A stretch of DNA of 64,000 nt from Nocardia aurea. Its GTDB lineage: Bacteria > Actinomycetota > Actinomycetes > Mycobacteriales > Mycobacteriaceae. The stretch's first letter is position 1; the number at the start of each line of letters is the position of its first letter. Below the pieces are notes generated by a model. That model ran no database searches and was not told the origin of the DNA. It saw nothing but the letters and a program-made list of their open reading frames with translations. A program made the translations under genes and the position numbers. Positions 52,972 to 62,472 of this stretch are shown here, piece after piece. The stretch lies in NCBI RefSeq assembly GCF_003123685.1, contig NZ_QCYJ01000005.1, positions 372,001 to 436,000 of the forward strand. The letters are read 5' to 3'.

Positions 52972-53169
52972 GTGGACCGAGGGTTAAAGAATGCCCCGCC
53001 CCGGTACAAGAAACTTCGGCCTGGCGATTGGGTGGAATGGCTGATCGTCGCGCTGCTGTTCGCGGTGTCATCGATCGGCGTCTACGTGCTCACCAGCTCG
53101 TTGTTGCCGGCGTTGTTCGTCGGGGTGCTGGTGTGGGTGGTCGCCATCGGTGTAGTGGCGATGTTGTGA
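52972..53169 (+). CDS. Small two-helix membrane protein
   Basis: 65 residues: a basic N-terminus (MDRGLKNAPPRYKKLRPGDW), then two hydrophobic segments (VEWLIVALLFAVSSIGVYVL and LLPALFVGVLVWVVAIGVVAML). No clear RBS precedes GTG 52972. Function unknown. Confidence 0.6.
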   Translation: MDRGLKNAPPRYKKLRPGDWVEWLIVALLFAVSSIGVYVLTSSLLPALFVGVLVWVVAIGVVAML

Positions 53170-53181
53170 ATGGGTGCGCCG

Positions 53182-53210
53182 ACCGGCCGGGCTGTGAAAA
53201 CCCGGCCGGT
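53182..53210. terminator. Bidirectional terminator
   Basis: ACCGGCCGGG, 9-nt loop, CCCGGCCGGT between the small membrane protein (plus) and sdhB (minus). Confidence 0.82.
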
Positions 53211-53231
53211 TGTCGTACATCGTCGTAGATC

Positions 53232-53978
53232 TCAGCGGCGGAAGAGTTTGTTGCCGAGCCAGACCAGGGGGTCGTACTTCCGGTCGGCGACGCGTTCCTT
53301 GAGCGGGATCAGCGCGTTATCGGTGATCGCGATATGTTCCGGACATACCTCGGTGCAGCATTTGGTAATATTGCAGAAACCGAGCCCCTGCTCGTCCTGG
53401 GCCAGGTCGCGCCGGTCGGCGACATCGAGGGGATGCATTTCCAGTTCCGCGATGCGCATGAGGAAACGCGGCCCGGCGAATGCTTCCTTGTTCTCGTCGT
53501 GATCGCGCACCACGTGACAGGTGTTCTGGCACAGGAAGCATTCGATGCATTTGCGGAATTCCTGTGAGCGCTCCACATCGACCTGTTTCATCCGGTAGTC
53601 GCCCGGTTTCAGATCGTCGGGGGGCGTGAAAGACGGTATCTCCCTTGCCTTCTGGTAGTTGAAGGAGACATCGGTGACGAGATCCCTGATCACCGGGAAG
53701 GTGCGCATCGGCGTGACGGTGACCAGTTCGTCCGGCTGGAAGGTGGACATGCGCGTCATGCACAGCAGCCGCGGTCGCCCGTTCACCTCCGCCGAACAGG
53801 AACCGCATTTGCCCGCCTTACAGTTCCATCGCACGGCGAGATCCGGTGTCTGGGTGGCCTGTAGCCGGTGGATGATGTCGAGGACCACTTCGCCCTCGTT
53901 CACCTCGACGGTGAAATCCTCCAGTTCGCCACCGTTTTCGTCACCGCGCCACACGCGGAATTTGGCGTCGTAACCCAT
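53232..53978 (-). CDS. sdhB: Succinate dehydrogenase iron-sulfur subunit (Sdh1 type)
   Basis: 248 residues carrying electrons from FAD to quinone. [2Fe-2S] ligands in WNCKAGKCGSCSAEVNGRPRLLC, [4Fe-4S] in CIECFLCQNTC, and the final cluster ligands in FCNITKCCTEVCPEHI. It matches the Rv0247c-type Sdh1 subunit rather than classical SdhB. Last gene of sdhC-sdhA-sdhB, 2 bp after sdhA. Confidence 0.95.
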   Translation of the reverse strand: MGYDAKFRVWRGDENGGELEDFTVEVNEGEVVLDIIHRLQATQTPDLAVRWNCKAGKCGSCSAEVNGRPRLLCMTRMSTFQPDELVTVTPMRTFPVIRDLVTDVSFNYQKAREIPSFTPPDDLKPGDYRMKQVDVERSQEFRKCIECFLCQNTCHVVRDHDENKEAFAGPRFLMRIAELEMHPLDVADRRDLAQDEQGLGFCNITKCCTEVCPEHIAITDNALIPLKERVADRKYDPLVWLGNKLFRR

Positions 53979-53980
53979 CG

Positions 53981-55921
53981 TTACGCCTCACCTTCCGTGG
54001 CAGAGACCGAACCGGACGGGTGTGTCGCGAGTTCGGCGGGGTTGTAGTACTTCTCCAGTTCGGACAGATCGAACAGCGCGAGCAGATCCTCGCGCATCGG
54101 AGTCTGATCCTCCGGGGTGACCCGCACCGACGGCACCGCCTGGGCGGCTTCGGCCGGGTCGATGGAACAGACGAGCAACTTGTTGCGCCAGACCGGATCC
54201 ATGCCGGGGAAATCGTCGCGGGTGTGTCCGCCCCGGCTCTCGGTGCGCAGCAGCGCGGCCTGGGCGACGCAATCGCTGACGAGCAGCATGTTCCGCAGGT
54301 CCAGGGCGAGATGCCAGCCCGGATTGAACTGCCGATGTCCCTCGACCTGCACGCCCGCGAAACGTTGCCGCAGTTCGGCGAGCCGCTCGATGGCCTGGTG
54401 CAGTTCGTGGTCCTTGCGGATGATGCCGACCAGGTCGTTCATCGCCTGTTGCAGATCGGTGTGCAGGGTGTACGGATTCTCGCCCGCGCCGTCGGCGGGC
54501 GGATCGAACGGTGCGACCGCGTCGCGCGCGGCCCGGTCGACATCGGCGTCGGAGACCGCGGGCCGGGCGGGCAGGCCCGCGACGTAGGTGGCGGCGCCGA
54601 GTCCGGCCCGCCTGCCGAACACCAGCAGGTCCGACAGCGAATTGCCGCCGAGACGATTGGAACCGTGCATACCGCCGGAACATTCGCCCGCCGCGAAGAG
54701 GCCGGGCACGGTGGCCGCCCCGGTATCCGGCGCGACCTCGATACCGCCCATCACGTAGTGGCAGGTCGGGCCGACTTCCATCGGCTCCTTCGTGATGTCG
54801 ACATCGGCCAGTTCCTTGAACTGGTGGTACATCGACGGCAGTCGCCTGCGGATCTCCTCGGCGGGCAACCGCGAGGCGATATCGAGGTAGACGCCGCCGT
54901 GTTCGGTGCCGCGCCCCTCCTTCACCTCGGAGTTGATGGCGCGAGCCACTTCGTCACGTGGCAGTAGATCGGGGGTGCGCCGAGCCGAGTCGTTATCCTT
55001 CAGCCACTGGTCGGCCTCGGTCTCGGTCTCCGCGTACTGTCCCTTGAACACCGTGGGGATGTACTCGAACATGAACCGCTTGCCCTCGGTGTTCTTGAGC
55101 ACCCCACCGTCACCGCGTACGCCCTCGGTGACCAGGATGCCCTTCACACTGGGTGGCCAGACCATGCCGGTCGGATGGAATTGCAGGAATTCCATATTGA
55201 TCAGCGTCGCGCCCGCCCGCAGCGCGAGGGCGTGACCGTCGCCGGTGTACTCCCAGGAATTGGAGGTCACCTTGTAGGACTTGCCGATACCGCCGGTCGC
55301 CAGCACCACCGCCGGGGTTTCGAACAGGATGAATTTGCCCGATTCCCGCCAGTAGCCGAACGCGCCGGAGATCCGGTCACCGTCCTTGAGCAGTTCGGTG
55401 ATGGTGCATTCGGCGAAAACCTTGATACGCGACTCGTAGTCACCGGATTCCGCGAAATCCTCCTGTTGCAGCGAGACGATCTTCTGCTGCATGGTGCGGA
55501 TGATCTCGAGTCCGGTCCGGTCGCCGACGTGCGCGAGGCGCGGGTAGGTGTGGCCGCCGAAATTGCGCTGGCTGATGCGGCCGTCCGCGGTCCGGTCGAA
55601 CAGTGCGCCGTAGGTCTCCAGTTCCCAGACCCGATCCGGCGCCTCCTGCGCGTGCAGTTCGGCCATGCGCCAGTTGTTGAGGAATTTGCCACCGCGCATG
55701 GTGTCCTTGAAATGGGTTTGCCAACTGTCCTTCTCGTTGGCGTTTCCCATCGACGCGGCGCAGCCGCCCTCGGCCATCACGGTGTGCGCCTTGCCGAACA
55801 GGGATTTGCACACCACCGCGACCGAAAGGCCGTGTTCTCTCGCTTCGATCACCGCGCGCAGTCCGGCGCCTCCGGCACCGATGACGACGACGTCGTATTT
55901 GTGCCGTTCCACTTCTGGCAT
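53981..55921 (-). CDS. sdhA: Succinate dehydrogenase flavoprotein subunit (Sdh1 type)
   Basis: 646 residues. FAD-binding VVVIGAGGAGLRAVIEAREHG at the N-terminus, GGHTYPRLAHVGDRTGLEI, the active-site region MEFLQFHPTGMVWPPSVKGILVTEGVRGDGG, PMEVGPTCHYVMGGIEV and GSNRLGGNSLSDLLVFGRRAG. It is close to mycobacterial Rv0248c (Sdh1). ATG 55921 starts MPEVERHKYDVVVIG. Forms a complex with the neighbouring SdhB and membrane subunit. Confidence 0.96.
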   Translation of the reverse strand: MPEVERHKYDVVVIGAGGAGLRAVIEAREHGLSVAVVCKSLFGKAHTVMAEGGCAASMGNANEKDSWQTHFKDTMRGGKFLNNWRMAELHAQEAPDRVWELETYGALFDRTADGRISQRNFGGHTYPRLAHVGDRTGLEIIRTMQQKIVSLQQEDFAESGDYESRIKVFAECTITELLKDGDRISGAFGYWRESGKFILFETPAVVLATGGIGKSYKVTSNSWEYTGDGHALALRAGATLINMEFLQFHPTGMVWPPSVKGILVTEGVRGDGGVLKNTEGKRFMFEYIPTVFKGQYAETETEADQWLKDNDSARRTPDLLPRDEVARAINSEVKEGRGTEHGGVYLDIASRLPAEEIRRRLPSMYHQFKELADVDITKEPMEVGPTCHYVMGGIEVAPDTGAATVPGLFAAGECSGGMHGSNRLGGNSLSDLLVFGRRAGLGAATYVAGLPARPAVSDADVDRAARDAVAPFDPPADGAGENPYTLHTDLQQAMNDLVGIIRKDHELHQAIERLAELRQRFAGVQVEGHRQFNPGWHLALDLRNMLLVSDCVAQAALLRTESRGGHTRDDFPGMDPVWRNKLLVCSIDPAEAAQAVPSVRVTPEDQTPMREDLLALFDLSELEKYYNPAELATHPSGSVSATEGEA

Positions 55922-55966
55922 TGCCGCGAACTCTCCTCTGACTTCTTGGTTACTGGCGGGCGCGGG

Positions 55967-56815
55967 TCAGTTGATGAACCGCAGGTCCGAAATCGTGTCG
56001 CTGGCAACCAACATCACGTAGAAGTCGGTGAGCACGAGCGTGCCGAGCGTGGTCCACGCCAGCGCCATATGGCGGGTGTTGAGTTTGGAGACCTGGGTCC
56101 AGAACCAGTACCGCACCGGATGCGCGGAGAAATGCTTGAGTTTGCCGCCCATGATGTGCCTGCACGAATGGCAGGACACGGTGTAGGCCCAGAGCAGGAT
56201 GACGTTGACGAGCAGGACGATATTGCCGAGGCCGAATCCGAATCCGCCGGTCTTGCCGTGGAACGCGGAGATAGCGTCGTAGGTGTTGATCAGCGAGACC
56301 ACGACCGCCACGTAGAAGAAGTAGCGATGCGCGTTCTGGATGATCAGCGGCAGTTTGGTCTCGCCGGTGTAGCGCGCGTGCGGTTCGGCGACGGCGCACG
56401 CGGGCGGGGAGAACCAGACCGCGCGGTAGTAGGCCTTGCGGTAGTAGTAGCAGGTGAGCCGGAATCCGAGCAGGAACGGCAGCACCACGAAGCCGAGCGG
56501 CAGGATGACGGGGAGATCGCCGAACGGGGTGCCGAAATGCGAGGACCCCGGTTCGCACGAGGTGCTCAGGCACGGTGAGTAGAACGGCGTCAGGTAGTGG
56601 TACTCGGCCACCCAATACGCCGTCCGCACATACGATCTGATCGTCGCGTAGATGACGAAGGCGCCGAGCCCGATGGCGGTGACCAGGGGCGGGATCCACC
56701 ATCGGTCGGTGCGCAGGGTGCGCTCGGAGATGCGGGCGCGGGTCTTTCCGAAGACGCCCGTTCCCGGCTGTGGGGCTTCGGGAGTGGCGGGGGTGGCTGT
56801 CGGTGCGGCACTCAC
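55967..56815 (-). CDS. sdhC: Succinate dehydrogenase membrane subunit (Sdh1, Rv0249c type)
   Basis: 282 residues with five hydrophobic segments: WWIPPLVTAIGLGAFVIYATIRSY, LPVILPLGFVVLPFLLGFRLTCYY, YFFYVAVVVSLINTY, NIVLLVNVILLWAYTVSC and LAWTTLGTLVLTDFYVMLV. Histidines HRYFFY, CHSCRHIMGG and NTRHMALAW are possible haem ligands, as expected for a single-polypeptide di-haem anchor. GTG 56815 (GAGG 8 nt upstream) is preferred to ATG 56890. First gene of the operon. Confidence 0.9.
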   Translation of the reverse strand: MSAAPTATPATPEAPQPGTGVFGKTRARISERTLRTDRWWIPPLVTAIGLGAFVIYATIRSYVRTAYWVAEYHYLTPFYSPCLSTSCEPGSSHFGTPFGDLPVILPLGFVVLPFLLGFRLTCYYYRKAYYRAVWFSPPACAVAEPHARYTGETKLPLIIQNAHRYFFYVAVVVSLINTYDAISAFHGKTGGFGFGLGNIVLLVNVILLWAYTVSCHSCRHIMGGKLKHFSAHPVRYWFWTQVSKLNTRHMALAWTTLGTLVLTDFYVMLVASDTISDLRFIN

Positions 56816-57272
56816 AGGTGGATGCCTCGCTGATCTGCTGTGCGGGTGGTCATCATTCCCTCCGCGATCGAATGTGATGCTGAGCACCATACGACACGTG
56901 CGCTATCGATTGAGCGGGGTCTTGCGAATCCTGGCGGGCCGTGGCAGCTATGATTTACGCCACATCGACCGATCCGCGAATACCCGCCCGTTGCGTGGCG
57001 GACGAACGCGACATTTCGAACTCGACTAAAACAGAACATGTTTCGAGCGACCTCGGTGAAAACGGAACCGAGAGTCCGATTTTCCGGTTGCGGAGCGTCA
57101 CACGACCGCAACAATTTCGTGGTCCCATTTCCTTGAGTTTTACCTTTGACGTGCACCGATGCCCGTCACGCCGCGGCGTGGACGAGGGTGGGCACGCCCG
57201 ATGCCCGCGTTTGCCGGGAGCCGCGGAAGCGCCGCAGTTCGGACCCTGCCTTCGGCCGGGGAAGGAGTCACC

Positions 57273-58493
57273 ATGATGAGAAGAGCCGCGATCGTGGCAC
57301 CGGTTCGGACACCGAGTGGCGTCGAAGGTGGAGCGCTGACCGGGATGCCGCCCGATTGGCTGGCCACGACGGTGCTTTCCGCGGTGATCGAACGTTCGGG
57401 AATCGATCCGTGGCGTATCGAAGATGTGGCGATGGCCTGTGTCGACGGCGGCGTGGTCGGTGCGCCCGAGCTGAGCAGGCTCGCCGCGCGCGGCGCGGGA
57501 CTGCCCTTCGCGGTGCCGGGATTTCTCACCGATCGACGCAGCGGCAGCGGACTCCAAGCGGTGATCACCGCGGCCATGATGGTGCAGACCGGGGCCGCCG
57601 ACGTCGTGGTCGCGGGCGGCGTCGAATGCGCCGCCGATCCGTTCGCCGTCGATTCGGTGCGCACGGTGGAATTGGCCAATGCCGAGGAGATCGCGCGCCA
57701 CTACGGCATCCGGCGTTCGGAGGCCGACGAATTCGCCGTCGCGAGCCACCGCAAGGCCGCCCGCGCGTGGCGCCAGGGCTTGTTCGCGTCGGAGGTGATC
57801 CCGGTCGGTGTGACCGCCCAGCCCCCCGGGTGGAGCGAACCGGGATTCGACACCGCGGGTCATCGGATCCTGCGGGACGAGGGTGTGCGCGACGATATGT
57901 CGACCCATACCCTCGGTGCGCTGCGCCCGCTGCTCTCCGACGGTGTCGTCACCGTGGGCAATATGAGTTCGCACCGGCACGGCGCGTCCGGCTGCCTGGT
58001 TGTCGCGGAGGATCGGCTCGAAGAACTCGGCCTGACGCCGATGGCGTTCCTCGTCGGCTGGGCTGCGGCCGGATGCGACGCCGACTCCGCGACCCTCGGC
58101 GCCGCGCCCGCGGTCGCGAAACTGCTCGGCCACACCGGATTCACCCTCGACGAGATAGACCTGATCGAGGTCAACGAGGGTTTCGCGGTGGAGGTACTCG
58201 CCCTGGCGATGGAATGGGATCTCGATCCGCGTGATCGCCTGAACGTGAACGGCTCGTCCATCGCGCTCGGTCACCCCGTCGGGGCGACCGGCCTACGGAT
58301 CATGACGACGATGCTGCACGAATTGTCCCGTATCGAGGGACGTTACGGTCTGGAGGCCATCGCGCTCGGCCGTGACCACGGCATCGCCGCGCTGTTCGAA
58401 TCGGCCGAGGTGAGCCCGGTCGTCGAGACGCCGCGCGGCGCGCGGTTCCATGGCATCCGGCCGTCGCGCAGGCCCGGTAGGCACCGGGCCTGA
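57273..58493 (+). CDS. Thiolase-fold protein lacking catalytic cysteines
   Basis: 406 residues spanning a whole thiolase: AIVAPVRTPSGVEGGALTGMPPDWLATTVL, GSGLQAVITAAMMVQTGAADVVVAGGVE, RSEADEFAVASHRKAARAW, IDLIEVNEGFAVEVLALA, NGSSIALGHPVGATGLR. The nucleophile motif, normally NRxCxSG, reads TDRRSGSG (Cys to Ser), and the second cysteine, normally near CIGGG, is missing (AIALGRDHG). The His of GHPVGATG and NE(G)FA are kept. Classical thiolysis is therefore unlikely; SCP2-type or structural roles are possible. ATG 57273 follows GAAGGAG. It lies between the sdh operon and lipid genes. Confidence 0.88.
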   Translation: MMRRAAIVAPVRTPSGVEGGALTGMPPDWLATTVLSAVIERSGIDPWRIEDVAMACVDGGVVGAPELSRLAARGAGLPFAVPGFLTDRRSGSGLQAVITAAMMVQTGAADVVVAGGVECAADPFAVDSVRTVELANAEEIARHYGIRRSEADEFAVASHRKAARAWRQGLFASEVIPVGVTAQPPGWSEPGFDTAGHRILRDEGVRDDMSTHTLGALRPLLSDGVVTVGNMSSHRHGASGCLVVAEDRLEELGLTPMAFLVGWAAAGCDADSATLGAAPAVAKLLGHTGFTLDEIDLIEVNEGFAVEVLALAMEWDLDPRDRLNVNGSSIALGHPVGATGLRIMTTMLHELSRIEGRYGLEAIALGRDHGIAALFESAEVSPVVETPRGARFHGIRPSRRPGRHRA

Positions 58494-58502
58494 GTCCGTG
58501 AC

Positions 58503-58531
58503 GACGTGCGCCGTGACGACGGGCGCACGTC
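58503..58531. terminator. Bidirectional terminator
   Basis: GACGTGCGCC, 9-nt loop, GGCGCACGTC between the convergent thiolase-like gene and the small minus-strand gene. Confidence 0.75.
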
Positions 58532-58537
58532 ACGCCG

Positions 58538-58828
58538 CTACTTGGTGCGGGGTCTGGAGTGGAATCCCAGACCTTCGTCCTGGGCGCCCATCCAGGCGGC
58601 TTCGTCGGATTTGCTGTCGGGCACATAAATCGTGTCCTGGGGCCTATGCGAAACCTCCGGCGGCGGGGACTGCTCGAACTCGTCGGCATCGATGGCGAGG
58701 CGCTCGAGGTCGTTCTCCAGCCTGCGCACGGTCTTCGCGTCCCCGTAGTGGGAGCGCAGTGCGCCGATCGATTGCCGGAGCTGGCCGACCGCGTAGCGTA
58801 GTTCCGCAATATCGCTGCGTGTCATCAT
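58538..58828 (-). CDS. Small coiled-coil hypothetical protein
   Basis: 96 residues. The N-terminal half is helical with heptad character (IAELRYAVGQLRQSIGALRS, KTVRRLENDLERLAIDADEF), then a Pro-rich hinge and VPDSKSDEAAWMGAQDEGLGF. ATG 58828 or 58825 follows GGAGGT. It resembles small actinobacterial proteins of unknown function. Confidence 0.82.
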   Translation of the reverse strand: MMTRSDIAELRYAVGQLRQSIGALRSHYGDAKTVRRLENDLERLAIDADEFEQSPPPEVSHRPQDTIYVPDSKSDEAAWMGAQDEGLGFHSRPRTK

Positions 58829-59107
58829 TACCTCCTGTGTTCCTTGGCGGATATGCGATCCCGGCCATATCCGCCCGGATCAGGGATCTGCCCTGGGGCG
58901 CACTACACCGAGTCGTGTGACCCACCACACAACGTGATCTACAACACAGTACAGAAAGAATCGGGTTCAGGCTCGTGTCCGGCACAACCCGATATTTGCT
59001 CGGATGTTGCCTCCTTCGTCGGGGGCCTTGTCGACCAGCCTGCGCCCGCCCTGCGCGTCTCGCAACCGGGCGACCCGCTGGGCCGGGGTCGTACCGGCCG
59101 AAACCGC
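58829..59107. other. Intergenic region without recognised features
   Basis: The 279 bp between the coiled-coil gene and the alpha/beta hydrolase 3' end hold nothing convincing beyond the likely promoter of the minus-strand coiled-coil gene. ACACAACGTGATCTACAACAC near 58926 is AT-richer than its surroundings. Confidence 0.5.
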
Positions 59108-60073
59108 TCAGCCCGCCGCCGCGTATTCGGGTCCGGGATCGGTCATCGCGGTGGACACCCTCGCGACGAGTGCGACGATCGAGAGCGCGACCTCCTCCGC
59201 CCTTTCCAGGATGACACTGTGGCCGGCGCCATCGAGCCGGACCAGTTCGGACCTGGCCAATTGCGAAGCGAGGACCACCGAGTGCGCGTAGGGCACGACG
59301 ATATCGGCCGAACCGGCGAGCACCAGTGCGGGAATCTCGCCGAGACGGTGCAATGTCGCGGTCTCGTCGAAGGTCATCAGCGAGGTCAGGAAAGTCGCCA
59401 TCGTGAGCAAGGGTGTCTCGTTCAGCATGGCCGTGGCGACCGCGGCCATACGGGGGTTCACCTTCTTGGTGCCGAACTGGGCCTCACGAACGATCGGTTC
59501 GAAGAGTCGGCGGGTCATCCGCTTGGACACCTGCATCACCCGTGGCGCGCGGACCACCGCGATCTGGAGCGTGCTCACCGCGTAGCGGTGCAGGAAACGT
59601 CCGAGTCCCACCTCGGTGACGCCGTTGGCCGCGCCCGCGATCAACGCGATCCCGACGACCCTGGTGCCGATCGCCTCGGGGAACAGGCGCGCGTAGGCGA
59701 GTGTCACCATCGCGCCCATCGAATGTCCGACCAGGATCACCGGTCCGGCCGGCGCGATCGCGCGCAGGACGGCGTCCAGGTCGTGACCGAGCTGGTCGAT
59801 GGTGTACGTCGACGGGTCAGCCAGGCCGGAGTCGCCGTGACCGCGGTGGTCGTAGAACACCATCCTGGTGTCTCGGCCCCACTGCTTCAACAGGTGATCA
59901 CGCAGGTAGGACCAGGATTCGGCGCGCAGGCAGTGTCCGTGCACGAAGACGACGGTGGCTGTCGCGTCGTCGTCGCCGAAGAGGCGAACGGAGATCGGGA
60001 CGCCGTCGTCGGCGGTGACGGTGACGCGATGGCCATCGGGACCGGCGGCCCGGCGGGCGATAGTCGTGGACAT
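59108..60073 (-). CDS. Alpha/beta hydrolase
   Basis: 321 residues. Oxyanion loop VVFVHGHCLRAESW, DHRGHGDSG, nucleophile elbow VGHSMGAMVTL (GxSxG Ser), catalytic Asp in VLAGSADIVVPY and His in LDGAGHSVILERAEEV, so the triad is complete. Substrate unknown; a lipid or ester is likely given acyl-CoA neighbours. ATG 60073 follows GGAG; the longer frame to 60172 is not supported. Confidence 0.9.
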   Translation of the reverse strand: MSTTIARRAAGPDGHRVTVTADDGVPISVRLFGDDDATATVVFVHGHCLRAESWSYLRDHLLKQWGRDTRMVFYDHRGHGDSGLADPSTYTIDQLGHDLDAVLRAIAPAGPVILVGHSMGAMVTLAYARLFPEAIGTRVVGIALIAGAANGVTEVGLGRFLHRYAVSTLQIAVVRAPRVMQVSKRMTRRLFEPIVREAQFGTKKVNPRMAAVATAMLNETPLLTMATFLTSLMTFDETATLHRLGEIPALVLAGSADIVVPYAHSVVLASQLARSELVRLDGAGHSVILERAEEVALSIVALVARVSTAMTDPGPEYAAAG

Positions 60074-60269
60074 GATGTCTCCTGTCGCGATGAACCCTTG
60101 GACGGAGCGTTCTTGCCCGGTTGTCGGTGTGGATTTCCGCTGCGTTAGCTGCCTATACCAGGCGTTATGCACACGTTGCGCAACCGACGCACGCGGTCGA
60201 TCCCGGCGTGGCGGCGCCCCACTTCTCGTACTGTCTACGAATCGGTAGTCAGGACACTAGATTTCTCTA

Positions 60270-60342
60270 GATTCTCCGATAGCGGAACGGGCAGGCGACC
60301 GTAACGGACCCGGAGCTGTCCGTTGCCGTCTATCGGAGAATC
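60270..60342 (-). repeat. Nested inverted repeat between acyl-CoA dehydrogenase and hydrolase genes
   Basis: Outer arms GATTCTCCGATAG (60270-60282) and CTATCGGAGAATC (60330-60342) are perfect 13-bp complements. Inside, GACCGTAACGGAC (60297-60309) pairs with GTCCGTTGCCGTC (60318-60330) at 11/13. CTAG-containing AT-rich sequence flanks both ends. It may be the terminator of the acyl-CoA dehydrogenase gene 22 bp upstream, or an operator for the hydrolase gene. Confidence 0.75.
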
Positions 60343-60363
60343 GAGCAGATCCACTAGAAATAG

Positions 60364-62328
60364 CTAGATTGTGGAATCGGCGTCCGGAGAGCCGGTATGC
60401 GCCAGGAAGGGGCGCAGCAGATTCGGTTCCGTCGACGGTCCGGTCTGCCATTCCGCGATCCACGGGCCCGTCCCCTCGCTCGGATCGAAGATGCCGTCCT
60501 CCAGCCAGGTGTACCGACCGTCGAGGACCCCGTGCGCGACGGCGCGGTCATCGTCGTCGGTGTTGTCCCACAGCGCGTCGAACAGGGCGCGGACCCGAAG
60601 GCGGGATTGGCGGCAGAACGCGTCGGCCAGTTCGGCGGCGGCGGTCGCGTCGGGGGAGCCCGCCGAGCGCTGGGATTCGGCGCGCACGCACACCGCCGAC
60701 ATCGCGAACAGTTCGGCGGCGATATCGACGATGCGGCCGAGGAAATTCTGTCGATATTCCAAACCGGCCTGCCAGCGCGCCATGGCGTACATCAGGGCAC
60801 GCGCCTGTTTGCGGGAACTGCGTTCGACGAACCGCAGATGCCGTGCGAGCGGCCCGAATTCACCGTATCCGGCTGGTACGGTACCCGCGCCCACCGCCAG
60901 TTGCGGGAACCATTTGGCGTAGAAACCGCCCGCGCCGACCGCGGCTTTGGCCTTGTCCTTGAACTGGGCGTCGCGCTCGACGAGCGCACCGGCCGCCGCC
61001 ATGTGCGCGTCGGCCATCTCGCGGGCGACGAGCAGTCGCATGATCTCGCTCGACCCCTCGAATATGCGATTGATGCGCAGATCGCGCACCATCTGCTCGG
61101 CGGCGACGGCGCGTTCGCCACGCGCCGCGAGCGAGGCCGCGGTCTCATAGCCGCGTCCGCCGCGGATCTGGACGAGTTCGTCGGCGATACGACAGCTCAT
61201 CTCGCTCGCCCACAGTTTGGCCAGCGCCGCTTCGATGCGAATGTCGTTGCGTCCTTCGTCGCACATGGTCGCGGACAGATCGAGCACCGCTTCCAGGGCG
61301 TAGGTGGTCGCGGCGATATAGGAGATCTTCTCGGCGACCGCGGCGTGCTCGCCGACCGGCCTGCCCCATTGCACCCGTGCCGCGCTCCACTGCCTGGCGA
61401 TCGTGAGCGACCATTTCGCCGCCGCGGTGCACATCGCCGGTATGGCGAGTCGGCCCGCGTTCAACGTGGTGAGCGCGATCTTGAGACCGTCGCCCTCGCG
61501 TCCGATCAGATTGGCCTTCGGCACCCGGACCCGGTGCATCCTGGTGACGCCGTTCTCGATGCCGCGCAGACCCATGAACGCGTTGCGCCGTTCGACCGTG
61601 ATGCCCGGACTGCTCGCCTCGACCACGAAGGCGGAGATGCCGCCTCGATGCCCTTCGCTCTTGGGCACGCGGGCCATCACGACCAGCAGTTCCGCGACGA
61701 CGCCGTTGGTGGTCCACAGCTTCACGCCGTCGAGTTCGTAGGCTTGCCCGTCCTCGGTCGGTGTCGCGGTACTGGCCATCCTGGCCGGGTCGGAGCCGAC
61801 GTCGGGTTCGGTGAGCAGGAACGCGCTCACCGCGCCCGCCGCGCAGCGGGGCAGGAATTCGGCCTTCTGTTCGTCGGTGCCCGCCAGTTTCAGCGGTTCC
61901 GGCACACCGATCGACTGGTGGGCGGAGAGCAGCACGCCGAGGCTGGGGTGAGCGCAGCCGACCAGCATCAGCGCGCGGTTGTAACCGACCTGGGAGAGTC
62001 CCTGTCCGCCATACGATTCGGGGATCTTCAACCCGAAGCATCCGAGTTCGGCCAGACCTCGGACGTACTCGTCGGGGATACGTCCCTGTTCCTCGATCAC
62101 CGCGCCGTCGATGGATTCGCAGAACGGGCGCAGCCGCGCCAGGTAGGCGGCGGTTTTCGCGGCGTCCGCCGCGTCGGGGTGCGGGTAGGGGTGGATCAGG
62201 TCGAGTCGGAAGCGTCCGAGGAACATCTCCTTGGCGAAGGAGGGTTTCGCCCAGCTCGTTTCGCGAGACTCCTCGACAAGTGCGCGTGCCTGTTCTTCGG
62301 TGGCGTCGACCTTCGCCGCTGTCGTCAT
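60364..62328 (-). CDS. Acyl-CoA dehydrogenase (large, ACAD9/VLCAD-like)
   Basis: 654 residues, longer than the usual approximately 390 by a C-terminal helical domain, like very-long-chain enzymes. KIPESYGGQGLSQVGYNRAL, FLLTEPDVGSDPARMASTATP, WTTNGVVAELLVVMA, AFMGLRGIENG and RGGRGYETAASLAARGERAVAAEQMVRD lead to RINRIFEGSSEIMRLLVARE (catalytic-Glu region). The C-terminal approximately 200 residues contain LWDNTDDDDRAVAHGVLDGRYTWLE. ATG 62328 has GAGGAG about 7 nt upstream. Probably beta-oxidation. Confidence 0.92.
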   Translation of the reverse strand: MTTAAKVDATEEQARALVEESRETSWAKPSFAKEMFLGRFRLDLIHPYPHPDAADAAKTAAYLARLRPFCESIDGAVIEEQGRIPDEYVRGLAELGCFGLKIPESYGGQGLSQVGYNRALMLVGCAHPSLGVLLSAHQSIGVPEPLKLAGTDEQKAEFLPRCAAGAVSAFLLTEPDVGSDPARMASTATPTEDGQAYELDGVKLWTTNGVVAELLVVMARVPKSEGHRGGISAFVVEASSPGITVERRNAFMGLRGIENGVTRMHRVRVPKANLIGREGDGLKIALTTLNAGRLAIPAMCTAAAKWSLTIARQWSAARVQWGRPVGEHAAVAEKISYIAATTYALEAVLDLSATMCDEGRNDIRIEAALAKLWASEMSCRIADELVQIRGGRGYETAASLAARGERAVAAEQMVRDLRINRIFEGSSEIMRLLVAREMADAHMAAAGALVERDAQFKDKAKAAVGAGGFYAKWFPQLAVGAGTVPAGYGEFGPLARHLRFVERSSRKQARALMYAMARWQAGLEYRQNFLGRIVDIAAELFAMSAVCVRAESQRSAGSPDATAAAELADAFCRQSRLRVRALFDALWDNTDDDDRAVAHGVLDGRYTWLEDGIFDPSEGTGPWIAEWQTGPSTEPNLLRPFLAHTGSPDADSTI

Positions 62329-62472
62329 GATCTCCTCCTCGAACGTGACGGGAATCACATTCGAGTGTAGGGAGAAAAGTTACCGACTGGTAGGTGTTCG
62401 AGCGAATGTATCTCTACAGAAATCTATTGATCTTGATAGATCGGCGAATATTCAGCGATCGTCGGCCGGATC

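Noticed and set aside
57146..58234. Alternative plus-strand frame inside the thiolase-like gene
   Set aside because: Arg/Gly-rich shadow; the frame at 57273 carries the full thiolase fold.
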